A DNA stretch of 64,000 nucleotides from Campylobacter concisus (GTDB lineage Bacteria > Campylobacterota > Campylobacteria > Campylobacterales > Campylobacteraceae). The stretch lies in the NCBI RefSeq assembly GCF_002913715.1, contig NZ_PPCE01000006.1, positions 62,001 to 126,000 of the forward strand, in the 5' to 3' direction. Every line of letters starts with the position of its first letter. The stretch's first letter is position 1. The notes under the pieces are model-generated. The model was not told the origin of the DNA. It ran no database searches and worked only from the letters and a program-made list of their open reading frames with translations. The position numbers and the translations under genes are program-made. Positions 55,362-63,164 of the stretch are shown here, one piece after another.

Positions 55362-56557
55362 TATTTTAAATCCTTAAGTAAAGTTTTACTAGGTAATTCA
55401 GTATCAAATAAATCTTTAAAATTTGGGATAGGAATATCAAATAAATTTAAAGCATCACTATCTAATTCAAAATTATTTTCATCAGTTAAAACACGAGTTT
55501 GAACAGCTTGACGAGATAAAGCAATAGCGCGTGGCGAAGTAGTTGCAACAATATTACCATCAAGGTCTTTAATCGCAACATCAGTTTTATCAAAATCAGC
55601 TTTTTCTTTATAAATTTCAAGTGTTTTAGTTGAATTATCGCTAAGTATTTTTTGATTATCGACATAAGAACTAGGCAAAGTAATTTCAACTGGCTTATTA
55701 ATAGCCAAAGAAGCGTTTAAATTATTGTCGACAGTAACACTGGCTTTGAGTTTAACACCAGCCAAGCCATCTTTCATAGCTTGCGAATACTCTTTTGAAT
55801 TAACAACAAGCTTTTCTAAATTTTGATTATATACTTTTTGATTTTCGCCAATAGTTGAGATATATTTAGAAATTTCACTATTAATTTTTTCTTGAGATTT
55901 TAACACTTCTTTAAAATCTACACCAGTAGAAACAGCGGAATTAGTGCCAGTATTTGACGAAGCATTATCGTATATACGATCGCCAGTATAAGGATTATAA
56001 AGAGTTTTAGTAGTAGGATCAACCCAATATCCAGTTTTTCTATCAAATGTAACACGCCCTTGAATTTCTGGAGATTGATTATATAAATTATCTTTTTTAG
56101 CGCTAGCTTGTTTATCAAAAGCATTATTTTTCACAGCTCCTAAAACAGCTAAATTTAAAGACATAAGCTTTAATATATGATTTTGCTGATCCAAAACACC
56201 AAGTAAAGTTAGTGGGACACTGCTAGGCTTATCGTTATCAGATGGCTTAGGTAAATTATCTTCTTTAGGTTTTTCTTTTTCTTTTTGTGCGTCTATTGCT
56301 TTAGCTTCACGTTGTTTAGCATAATATTCACTAAGCTCTTTTATATTTTTATCAACATCTACACTTTCTTTTTTATCAAAAAAACTATTATAAACATTTT
56401 TTAATCCCCAAATACCAAGAGCAGTTATATCAGTAACAGGGTTATCTTTTAAATCAAAATTAGCACCAGCACCAATAGCACCAGCAACCCCACCAGCTTT
56501 TAAAGCACTATTAACTTGACTAACTTTACTAATAGCTTGAGTAATACCAGAATACAT
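55361..56557 (-). CDS. unknown large phage protein, possibly virion or DNA-entry protein (398 aa)
   Basis: Not recognised. The 398-residue product has a Gly/Ala-rich N-terminus (AGGVAGAIGAGAN, about 21-33) and a Lys/Glu/Pro-rich linker (about 65-115). A short Tyr/Asp motif follows (TGYWVDPTTKTLYNPYTGDR, about 175-195). A predicted coiled coil spans about 215-265, and a beta-rich C-terminal half follows. This arrangement recalls minor virion proteins such as microvirus pilot proteins or tape-measure-like proteins, but no family match is visible. It is the largest non-Rep gene of the element. Confidence 0.6.
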   Translation of the reverse strand: MYSGITQAISKVSQVNSALKAGGVAGAIGAGANFDLKDNPVTDITALGIWGLKNVYNSFFDKKESVDVDKNIKELSEYYAKQREAKAIDAQKEKEKPKEDNLPKPSDNDKPSSVPLTLLGVLDQQNHILKLMSLNLAVLGAVKNNAFDKQASAKKDNLYNQSPEIQGRVTFDRKTGYWVDPTTKTLYNPYTGDRIYDNASSNTGTNSAVSTGVDFKEVLKSQEKINSEISKYISTIGENQKVYNQNLEKLVVNSKEYSQAMKDGLAGVKLKASVTVDNNLNASLAINKPVEITLPSSYVDNQKILSDNSTKTLEIYKEKADFDKTDVAIKDLDGNIVATTSPRAIALSRQAVQTRVLTDENNFELDSDALNLFDIPIPNFKDLFDTELPSKTLLKDLK

Positions 56558-56575
56558 TATTTAAAATACCTTTCT

Positions 56576-57412
56576 TTATAAATAAATAGGTGGCTCGTTA
56601 CTTTCGGATTTAGCTTGCTTTTCAACAGCTTCATTACGTAATCTTAAAAATAAACTAAATAAATCTTCTTCGCCAGAATATTCAAAAATTTGTTTAACAA
56701 CATCAGATAAATCAAGAGAATTAACAGCAGAACTCTTAAAAATATAAGCATATAAAGCAATCACATATTTATAAAATGTTTTATCAAACTTAAATGGTCT
56801 AACTAATCCAGCTGGAACAAAAATTCGGCGAACACTAAAAACACCAAGTTTTACTAATTCATAATCAAGACAAAAAACATCATAAAAAAGAATAAATTTA
56901 TTAAGACCAAGTTGTAATAAAGAGCAACCTAAAACATAAAAAGGCAAGCTAAAATCTTTAATTTGAACGATTTGACCTTTAGAAAAAGCTCCTAAAGTAA
57001 TATCACTTTGTATAGTTGAAAATGGCAAATCAAGAAGAGCAGAAGAAAAAATATTAGCTAGATTAAAATCAGAAGAGAGAAGTTTATGCCCCTTTGGTAT
57101 ATCTTTCTTTTCAATTTCAACGTAAAGACCAGAAATAGCAAAACGTATATCAGAAACATCTAAAGGATTTAAAATACAATCACAAATAAAAAATTCATCA
57201 TCGCCACCATAAACCAAAAAATCAAACAATTTAACGAAAATTTGATTAGAATAAATGTCTTTAAGATATATCGGATCACTAGCATTACAACGATGAATAG
57301 TTTTAATATCATCTAAAGAATAATTACAAGGCTGATACTGACTAAGACTATTTATTAAAGAACCACTATCACTTAAAGAGAAAGCACCTAAATTTTTAAT
57401 AATATTTAACAT
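56576..57412 (-). CDS. unknown phage protein (278 aa)
   Basis: Not recognised. The 278-residue product is hydrophobic but has no clear run of membrane helices, and strands with Phe/Leu/Ile dominate (FYVLGCSLLQLGLNKFILFY). There is no Walker A motif, so it is not the Zot/pI morphogenesis ATPase one would expect here in a filamentous phage. Several Cys occur in the first 90 residues. It follows the 99-aa gene by 16 bases and precedes the 398-aa gene by 18. A coat or vertex role is possible by place only. Confidence 0.55.
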   Translation of the reverse strand: MLNIIKNLGAFSLSDSGSLINSLSQYQPCNYSLDDIKTIHRCNASDPIYLKDIYSNQIFVKLFDFLVYGGDDEFFICDCILNPLDVSDIRFAISGLYVEIEKKDIPKGHKLLSSDFNLANIFSSALLDLPFSTIQSDITLGAFSKGQIVQIKDFSLPFYVLGCSLLQLGLNKFILFYDVFCLDYELVKLGVFSVRRIFVPAGLVRPFKFDKTFYKYVIALYAYIFKSSAVNSLDLSDVVKQIFEYSGEEDLFSLFLRLRNEAVEKQAKSESNEPPIYL

Positions 57413-57428
57413 TTTATAACCCTTTTTT

Positions 57429-57728
57429 TTAAAATAAATCTAATCTAGGCTGTTTAACAGCAAAAATATATTTACGACCATTTCGCAAAGAATAACCTTT
57501 GCTATCTAATAGCTTTTTCAAATTTGTTTGAATAAAAAGAATATTTAATTCATCAAGAGCCGAGTAAAAAGCCTTTCTACTACCAATAACAATATCAGCC
57601 CAAATAAAACCAAGTTTTTTGGCGTAAAGCCTTTTAACGATAGGACATTTAATATCAATACAAATAACATCCTTGCCACTATCTAATAATTCACACACCA
57701 AAAGACCATAAGCATTTAATTTTTGCAT
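57429..57728 (-). CDS. unknown small protein downstream of rep (99 aa)
   Basis: Not recognised. The 99-residue product begins MQKLNAYGLLVCELLDSGKD and is basic at its end (SLRNGRKYIFAVKQPRLDLF). It overlaps rep by 13 bases, so it is co-translated with the initiator and may help replication, for example as an ssDNA-binding protein. The evidence is only position, size and charge. Confidence 0.55.
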   Translation of the reverse strand: MQKLNAYGLLVCELLDSGKDVICIDIKCPIVKRLYAKKLGFIWADIVIGSRKAFYSALDELNILFIQTNLKKLLDSKGYSLRNGRKYIFAVKQPRLDLF

Positions 57729-59146
57729 TGAAACCCCTTTAAAGCATTCGTTATAGGATGAATATAATCATCATTTCTTATTTTGCTAATGGCAACAAAA
57801 AAATCATTTAAAGAAGCGTTAAAAACATCAAAAAGGGGATTATCTATATCTAAATTCTGACTTTTTATAGTTTTTTCATTTTTCAAAAAATTGCCGGCAA
57901 GCTTTGATAAACCGTATTCGTGAAGAGTTAAACCATCATTTTCAAGATCTTTAAGTGTTTCAGTAAAAACATATAAAAAATTTTCACCACTAACACCCAA
58001 ATTAGTATAAACAGCACTTACAAAGGCTTTTAAAGCCATTTTTGCTTTTTTAATATCCTTTGACTGAATAAGATCGTGCATAGTAAGAGCTTTAAATTTA
58101 TCATCGCCCCAAGGCAAGAGCATATCCCAAAATTTAAGCCTATTATCATCAAAATCGCATCTTTGATAAATTTTTCTTGCACTATCACTTTGAATAGTGC
58201 CAGCAGTTAAACGATTAATTTCAGCATCAGTTAGATCATACCATTTACAAATACTAAGTCCTTGCGACCAAAAAGCCCCCAAATGATTAAAAATATAAGC
58301 AATTTCATCACTTTCATTAATAGGGATTAATCTTTTTATTGCAGATCGCCCAAACTCCGCTTCATGTCTAAATACAAACATATCAACAGCGGGGTTAAAG
58401 CCGTTTATTTCCCATTTTGTAAAAATTAGAGTTGAAATATTTTTGCTTTGAACTTGTTTTATTTTGTCATAAACCCTAAACATATGCGGATTTTTTCCGA
58501 AGCTTACACCTTCGAAGCGAGTAAAACGCATAAAATTATTAACATTAATTTCAGTTATATCATTAAAAACTGGTGAATTTTCATCAATTATTAAATCATC
58601 GTCATCTTTTTTATATTGATCTGAATAGTTAGAAACCCTTTTTAAACTTCTAAATTGTAAAAAATCTTGTGGAGTATATTTTATGCCAGTTACATCAGTT
58701 GCAAGGTCGAGCCTTAAAACACTTACTTTAAAATGCTCTTTAAATATATCACTTAAAAATTTTTTTACAAGCTCATAGGCTCTAACGTGTCCATATTTAA
58801 GTAAAAATATGCTTCTAAATTGAATTTTTAAATGATATAGCCCTTTTGGCTTAAATTTAGTATCTGAAATGGTGCAAAATATATCATCGTTTGAAAAATA
58901 TCCAAAATATTGACCTAAGCCTTTACTTGATACTTTAAAATTTCCATAATCAAAGCCCAAATCATCCAAAATATACTTTTCGCCAAATGTGCGTAAATTT
59001 TGTGCTTGTTGTTTTAGTGTAGCTATCTTGCGAATAAAGCTTGAAAAAGTTGTATTAAAAAATTTTTCATCAATACAATTTACGCCGATAACTAAAGTAT
59101 CGATACCTTGATGAAGTATTTTAAATCTATCGTCTTTATATATCAT
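57716..59146 (-). CDS. rolling-circle replication initiator, Rep_trans type
   Basis: The 476-residue protein has the pattern of the Rep_trans/RstA-like initiators: SVLRLDLATDVTG (about 142-154), then FEGVSFGKNPHMFRVYDKIK (about 211-230, with the conserved RxYDK), then FVFRHEAEFGRSAIKRL (about 257-273, a R-x-E motif). These proteins nick one strand at a double-strand origin and start rolling-circle replication. The rest (about 280-476) is helical and not recognised. It overlaps the 99-aa gene. It is the strongest evidence for single-stranded or rolling-circle replication of the element. Confidence 0.8.
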   Translation of the reverse strand: MIYKDDRFKILHQGIDTLVIGVNCIDEKFFNTTFSSFIRKIATLKQQAQNLRTFGEKYILDDLGFDYGNFKVSSKGLGQYFGYFSNDDIFCTISDTKFKPKGLYHLKIQFRSIFLLKYGHVRAYELVKKFLSDIFKEHFKVSVLRLDLATDVTGIKYTPQDFLQFRSLKRVSNYSDQYKKDDDDLIIDENSPVFNDITEINVNNFMRFTRFEGVSFGKNPHMFRVYDKIKQVQSKNISTLIFTKWEINGFNPAVDMFVFRHEAEFGRSAIKRLIPINESDEIAYIFNHLGAFWSQGLSICKWYDLTDAEINRLTAGTIQSDSARKIYQRCDFDDNRLKFWDMLLPWGDDKFKALTMHDLIQSKDIKKAKMALKAFVSAVYTNLGVSGENFLYVFTETLKDLENDGLTLHEYGLSKLAGNFLKNEKTIKSQNLDIDNPLFDVFNASLNDFFVAISKIRNDDYIHPITNALKGFQCKN

Positions 59147-59205
59147 TTTTAAACCTTTAACAAAACCCAGCTTGTCCCGCCTAACCTTGCTGATAGTCTA
59201 GGCAC

Positions 59206-59224
59206 GGGGCTAAGCTTTAGCCCC
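59206..59224. repeat. GC-rich hairpin upstream of rep, candidate double-strand origin
   Basis: A perfect 8-bp stem, GGGGCTAA / TTAGCCCC, with a 3-base loop, 60 bases before the rep start. It lies in the only spacer (59147-59230) between rep and the early genes. Initiators of this type often nick near a hairpin in or beside rep. Confidence 0.5.
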
Positions 59225-59230
59225 TATTTT

Positions 59231-59473
59231 TCAAGCATTCGAGCCATTTTTAAGTGCTTCCATTTTTAGCATTGCCGTGACAAAACTATCAATCGCAGGC
59301 ACAAATTTATTAAAGACAATAACTGGGGTCGAGTTATAAGCATCCTTATAAAGCCTATATTCGATCTTACCGCTGGCAATATATACTTCATCTTCTTTTA
59401 AATCGAGATATTGCTCTTGTGTTATTCTCGTAGAATGTTCTCCACCACTATTAAGAGCGACAAAAGTTATCAT
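59231..59473 (-). CDS. unknown small protein upstream of rep (80 aa)
   Basis: Not recognised. The 80-residue product has mixed strands and a helical end (MITFVALNSGGEHSTRITQE, then FVTAMLKMEALKNG). It may be a small regulator or a replication helper. It is separated from rep by 84 bases that include the candidate origin hairpin. Confidence 0.5.
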   Translation of the reverse strand: MITFVALNSGGEHSTRITQEQYLDLKEDEVYIASGKIEYRLYKDAYNSTPVIVFNKFVPAIDSFVTAMLKMEALKNGSNA

Positions 59474-59497
59474 ATAACTATCATCCCACTTTTCAAA

Positions 59498-59686
59498 CTA
59501 TCCAAACTCGTTTATAATGGGATTGTTATCTTTATCTAGCTTTTGCTTACCATCGATCTTTTTAGTCTTTAAAACTTTAATCTTTTGCTCGAAATAATCT
59601 AAATTTTGATTTAGAGATTGATAAATTTCTCTATAAAGATTTTCGCTTGTGCTATCCATTAATGGAGCTGTTGCATTTTTTGCCAT
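59498..59686 (-). CDS. unknown small coiled protein (62 aa)
   Basis: Not recognised. The 62-residue product is helical and basic (YREIYQSLNQNLDYFEQKIK, then KTKKIDGKQKLDK). It starts 2 bases after the HTH gene's stop codon, with an AAAGGA box, so it is in the same early operon. Transcription regulation is a guess from place. Confidence 0.5.
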   Translation of the reverse strand: MAKNATAPLMDSTSENLYREIYQSLNQNLDYFEQKIKVLKTKKIDGKQKLDKDNNPIINEFG

Positions 59687-59688
59687 TT

Positions 59689-59856
59689 TTAATCCTTTGT
59701 AGTAATGTTTTCAATTTTGAATATATTGTTGATCGCACGAGATAGCGACGACTTAGAAACCTTAGAATTATTAATAATGTCCTTTCTTGTTAATGTTTTT
59801 TGTTTTTGTAAAACTTTGCAAACAGCTTTTAAAATTTCGATATAAGCTGGACGCAT
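59689..59856 (-). CDS. small helix-turn-helix protein, coupled to the recombinase (55 aa)
   Basis: This 55-codon gene has an ATG whose first base is the last base of the recombinase stop codon (TAATG). The product ILKAVCKVLQKQKTLTRKDI then NSKVSKSSLSRAINNIFKI has the helix-turn-helix look of winged-helix regulators such as phage repressors and Rep cofactors. The recombinase stop and this start share a base, which suggests a single operon and argues that the recombinase belongs to the phage. The DNA-binding role is inferred from pattern. Confidence 0.7.
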   Translation of the reverse strand: MRPAYIEILKAVCKVLQKQKTLTRKDIINNSKVSKSSLSRAINNIFKIENITTKD

Positions 59857-60812
59857 TAAAAAGCCCTTGCTTGAACGTTAAAGGGAAATAAGCTTTTTAA
59901 ATAGCGAACTATTGCACACATTACAGCAACGACAGCAACCATTTTCTTTTTGCCGTTAGCTAATAAACGCTCATAACGTGATTTGAATTTAGCGTTAAAA
60001 CGAATTGCACATAATGCAGTCATAAATAGAATACGCCTTATATTAGAATTGCCCATTTTGTTTATCTTTTGGTTTTTATGAACACTTGAGCCACTTTGAA
60101 AAATTCTAGGACTAAGACCAATAAAACTTATAAATTGCTTTTCAGATTTATCCCTATTAAAATGCAGTTGTGGAAATAAATTTAAAGCGAGATCAATGCC
60201 GAAGCCTTTATTTTCTTTAATGATCTCTTCTGTTTCTGGAATAGCTTTTTTAACAAGATCAAAAGCTAGTTTTTGAAGCATAGCTTGAAGCTTTGCAATC
60301 TCTTTTATAAGATTTGCAATAACATCATCAATTACTTTATTATTTAAAGTTTTCTGAGAGCTTTTAAAATTTTTAAGTTGAGTATTTATTTTTTGGAGCA
60401 AATTTAAAGTTGAATTGTAACTTCTTATCTCTAAATACTCGGCATTATACTTATCAGGTGCGATCTCACTTTTAAAAGTCCTAGCATAAACAGCCAAGCC
60501 ATAACTATCGCTTATATCAGTTTTTATAGTGCTAAGATGCTTTAAAAATAAAGATGATTTATAGGGGTTCGTAACACAATATCTAATACCTAAATCAGAT
60601 AAAGCCCTTTGAAGTGTCAAATGATAATTTGAAGTGGCTTCAAAAACGACTAAAATTTCATCATTTTTAAAACTATCAAAATAAACTTTGATAAGCTCAT
60701 GGTTATTAGGCAATGTTTCAAATTTAGCTTTCTCACTCAGAATAGAAGTTAAAAAACAAACGTCGATTTTATCTTTAGAAACATCAACACCACAAAAAAA
60801 CGCTTTTTTCAT
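59856..60812 (-). CDS. IS110-family (Piv-like) recombinase
   Basis: The 318-residue protein has the IS110 two-part layout. The N-terminal DEDD RuvC-like part holds FCGVDVSKDKIDVCFL (first Asp), VVFEATSNYHLTLQ (Glu) and TDISDSYGLAVYA (Asp). The C-terminal Tnp_20 part (about 190-300) has GLSPRIFQSGSSVHKNQKIN, with the conserved Ser, and MGNSNIRRILFM. Relatives include Moraxella Piv and the PivNM enzymes of Neisseria filamentous phages. It could integrate the circular element. It has no second IS end and its stop overlaps the next gene, so it is not a free IS copy. Confidence 0.88.
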   Translation of the reverse strand: MKKAFFCGVDVSKDKIDVCFLTSILSEKAKFETLPNNHELIKVYFDSFKNDEILVVFEATSNYHLTLQRALSDLGIRYCVTNPYKSSLFLKHLSTIKTDISDSYGLAVYARTFKSEIAPDKYNAEYLEIRSYNSTLNLLQKINTQLKNFKSSQKTLNNKVIDDVIANLIKEIAKLQAMLQKLAFDLVKKAIPETEEIIKENKGFGIDLALNLFPQLHFNRDKSEKQFISFIGLSPRIFQSGSSVHKNQKINKMGNSNIRRILFMTALCAIRFNAKFKSRYERLLANGKKKMVAVVAVMCAIVRYLKSLFPFNVQARAF

Positions 60813-60897
60813 TTTTGATACTCCTGAATAAAATTTAGGTTATGTTTCTTTCTTGTATTCAGTGTCAAGCACTAAGATTTTTAATCGAAACACTAAC

Positions 60898-60960
60898 CCA
60901 TAAGCCCTAAATCTTGGCTACAGCGTGGAAATCGCTTATTTTAGTAACAGGGGCTTATGG
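60898..60960. repeat. inverted repeat upstream of the recombinase
   Basis: CCATAAGCCC (60898-60907) pairs perfectly with GGGCTTATGG (60951-60960), and CTAAA pairs with TTTAG inside. The loop is about 28-43 bases. It stands 86 bases before the recombinase start and could be part of a guide RNA or an end-recognition site. Confidence 0.55.
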
Positions 60961-61274
60961 AAATTTTATAAAATCAAAAGAGAAAAACGAAACAAGACAA
61001 GGTAAATTCTCTTTAATTTTATGGAAGTATCATACAAATTTTAGTAATCAATTCTTGCGAGTGAATGAAAGTTTAAAATTTACAAAATGGCTTGATTAAA
61101 TTTGTAAATTTTTTATTCAAAAGGGAGGCAAGGGGACTTAATTTTACTTCTCATGCTCACAACTGCGTGGCAGACACGAAGTCCATCCCCTCATCCCCCT
61201 TTAATCCCCCAAATCCCTCGCACATTCAAAAGGCATACGCTAGTACTTCGCACTGCATGCGGTCTAAACCCTAT

Positions 61275-61298
61275 CAAATTTTAAAATTTACAAGCGAG
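61275..61298. repeat. flanking direct repeat, right copy
   Basis: 22 of 24 positions match 50331-50354 at the other side of the element. Confidence 0.4.
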
Positions 61299-61466
61299 CA
61301 TATCACGCTTCTAAATTTAGTGGCGAATGTTTATGAGTCCTAAAATTAGTAAGTTGCTAAGGCGAGTGAGTAAGATTTTAAAATTTGCCAAGATAGTAAA
61401 AATTCTATTTTTTAAATAAAGGATTTGAATTTTAAGAATTTATATATTTTTTGGATTAAATTTAAA

Positions 61467-61476
61467 GTAGCCAGCT
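61467..61476. repeat. short direct repeat outside the right end of the prophage-like element
   Basis: GTAGCCAGCT, identical to 50281-50290, here just after the leuA stop region. Confidence 0.35.
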
Positions 61477-61501
61477 GTAAATTTAACAGCCAGCTAAAAT
61501 T

Positions 61502-63016
61502 TTAGTTTTTATGTATGCGAAGGTAGCTATTTAGTGCACCAACATAGGCTTTTGCACTTGCCATCATAGTATCTATGTCAAGTCCATGGCCTATTACAGC
61601 CGTTTTGCCCTCAAACTCGACCTTTACATCAACCTTTGCAAGTGCGTCTTTACCTTGAGAAACAGACGCCACTTTATAGTCTTTGAGCGTGCCACTAATG
61701 CCACTAATGCGATCAACTACCTTAAATATCGCATCGGCAGTACCATTTCCTAGAGCTGAGTCACTGATGATCTCATCATTGTGTTTTATGCTAATTGAAG
61801 CGCTTGCAAGGCTTCCGCCGCTACTTTGAAGAAGAGCCGTGATCTCATAAGCTTGTGGAATTTTTGTAATCTCTTCAGCCACAAGAGCCCTAATATCATC
61901 ATCAAATATCTCTTTTTTCTTATCAGCTAGCTCTTTAAATTTTTCAAATGCCTTATTAAGAGCATCGCTATCAAGGTCAAATCCAAGGCTAGCAAGCTTA
62001 TCTTTAAACGCGTGGCGACCACTATGCTTACCTAAAACAAGAGAATTTTTCTCAAGGCCTATACTCTCAGCGCTAATTATCTCATAGGTCTCTTTATGCT
62101 TTAGCACGCCGTCTTGATGTATGCCACTCTCGTGCGCAAAGGCGTTTTTACCAACGATAGCTTTATTTGGTTGAGGCTCAATGCCTATAATACTAGCAAT
62201 CAGTCTTGAAGTTGGATAAATTTCTTTTGAGATGATGCCTGTATAAAATGGAGCAAAGACGTCTTGGCGGGTTTTGATAGCCATCACGATCTCTTCAAGC
62301 GCAGCATTTCCAGCACGCTCACCTATGCCATTTATCGTACCTTCGACCTGCCTTGCACCAGCTTTTATGGCTGCTAGTGAATTTGCTGTAGCCATGCCTA
62401 AGTCATTGTGATTATGCACAGAGATTATCGCTCTATTGCCTACAAATTTTACTATTTCACTAATGCGAGCAGTTATCTCTTCAGGATATAAATAACCAAC
62501 CGTATCAGGGATATTTAAAGTTTTTGCACCCGCATTTATGGCAGCGTCACAAATTTCTTTTAAAAAGCTCATTTCACTTCTACAAGCGTCCTCGCAGCTA
62601 AACTCTACATCATCGCAAAAGGTTTTTGCGTATTTTATAGACTCGACTGCACGTTTTATTACTTCATCTGGGCTCATTTTTAGCTTGTACTCCATATGAA
62701 TTGGGCTTGTTGCTATAAATGTATGAATTCTCTTATTTTTAGCTGGAGCCAATGCCTCGCCAGCTGCCTTAATATCACGCTCAACTGCGCGTGCAAGAGA
62801 GCAAACCGTGATATTTGAGGCTTGCTTTGCTATCTGATTTACCGCATCAAAATCCCCTGGGCTTGCTGCCGCAAATCCAGCCTCCATAACATCCACGCCA
62901 AGCCTTTCAAGCTGAAGTGCGATCTGTAGTTTTTCGGCTGTATTCATCGATGCACCAGGGCTTTGCTCGCCATCTCTTAAAGTTGTATCAAAGATTATAA
63001 TTTTATTCTTATCCAT
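61502..63016 (-). CDS. leuA: 2-isopropylmalate synthase
   Basis: The 504-residue enzyme commits carbon to leucine. The start [20 protein letters not shown] is the HMGL-like signature, and [20 protein letters not shown] and [16 protein letters not shown] follow. The C-terminal regulatory (LeuA_dimer) domain begins near 395 ([20 protein letters not shown]) and is the leucine feedback site. Its long leader region contains a leucine-rich leader peptide (63081-63164), so leucyl-tRNA level may also set expression. The ATG follows an AAAGGA box. Confidence 0.96.
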   Translation of the reverse strand: MDKNKIIIFDTTLRDGEQSPGASMNTAEKLQIALQLERLGVDVMEAGFAAASPGDFDAVNQIAKQASNITVCSLARAVERDIKAAGEALAPAKNKRIHTFIATSPIHMEYKLKMSPDEVIKRAVESIKYAKTFCDDVEFSCEDACRSEMSFLKEICDAAINAGAKTLNIPDTVGYLYPEEITARISEIVKFVGNRAIISVHNHNDLGMATANSLAAIKAGARQVEGTINGIGERAGNAALEEIVMAIKTRQDVFAPFYTGIISKEIYPTSRLIASIIGIEPQPNKAIVGKNAFAHESGIHQDGVLKHKETYEIISAESIGLEKNSLVLGKHSGRHAFKDKLASLGFDLDSDALNKAFEKFKELADKKKEIFDDDIRALVAEEITKIPQAYEITALLQSSGGSLASASISIKHNDEIISDSALGNGTADAIFKVVDRISGISGTLKDYKVASVSQGKDALAKVDVKVEFEGKTAVIGHGLDIDTMMASAKAYVGALNSYLRIHKN

Positions 63017-63079
63017 TTTTGTCCTTTTTTATTTTTATATTTAAATTTTAAATTTGATGAGTTAAGTAAAGAGAAATTT

Positions 63080-63093
63080 GCTACCTAAGTAGC
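63080..63093. promoter_or_regulatory. hairpin within the leader, possible attenuator element
   Basis: GCTAC / GTAGC with loop CTAA, overlapping the last Leu codons and the stop of the leader peptide. A ribosome stalled at the leucine codons would cover or release it. Confidence 0.45.
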
Positions 63094-63164
63094 AGCAGTA
63101 GAGAGTTTTTGATTTCGATTTTTGGTAAAAATTTACGTGATTTTATGACGCCATTTTCGCTCAT
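63081..63164 (-). CDS. leuL: leuA leader peptide, leucine-rich
   Basis: A 27-residue frame (MSENGVIKSRKFLPKIEIKN, then SLLLLLR) has five leucine codons in a row (CTA CTG CTG CTA CTT) just before its stop. Its ATG overlaps the pssA stop TGA (ATGA), and AAGGAG stands 7 bases upstream. It lies 64 bases before the leuA start on the same strand. This is the classic layout of a leader peptide: leucine shortage stalls the ribosome on the Leu codons and changes expression of leuA downstream. No GC-rich terminator with a T run is evident, so the switch could act on translation. Confidence 0.75.
   Translation of the reverse strand: MSENGVIKSRKFLPKIEIKNSLLLLLR

Larger units (their letters stand above)
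50425..60812 (-). mobile_element. 10.4-kb prophage-like element with IS110-type recombinase and rolling-circle Rep
   Basis: All genes here lie on the minus strand, overlap or abut, and are AT-richer than the flanks. In transcription order: IS110/Piv recombinase, small HTH protein, two small proteins, Rep_trans initiator, eight unrecognised genes, a structured 476-bp intergenic region, two small unknown proteins, and a lysis cassette (two spanins, holin, M15 endolysin). No Zot ATPase, terminase, portal or tail protein is visible. The lysis genes argue for lytic exit rather than extrusion. The exact ends are uncertain: flanking repeats place them somewhere in 50217-50424 and 60960-61501. Confidence 0.8.
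60813..61501. other. structured non-coding region upstream of the recombinase (689 bp)
   Basis: No gene is supported, though the plus strand has short open frames. It contains the 10-bp inverted repeat at 60898-60960, a probable -35-like TTGACA at about 60863 on the minus strand, a GC-rich patch at about 61115-61270 with partial pairing, and the flanking repeats near 61275 and 61467. In IS110 elements the matching region encodes the bridge RNA. The element's right end is somewhere within it. Confidence 0.5.

Noticed and set aside
50425-60812. Filamentous zot prophage like those described in Campylobacter concisus
   Set aside because: No protein has a Walker A motif near its N-terminus followed by a membrane helix, and the presence of endolysin, holin and spanins does not fit extrusion.
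59856-60812. Independent IS110 insertion in a phage
   Set aside because: The stop codon overlaps the next start codon and no second IS boundary is seen; an IS would be expected to break the operon.
60914-61343. Two plus-strand open frames (61 and 83 codons) next to the recombinase
   Set aside because: They show no recognisable domain and no good start box, and lie in DNA with inverted repeats; they are more likely non-coding.
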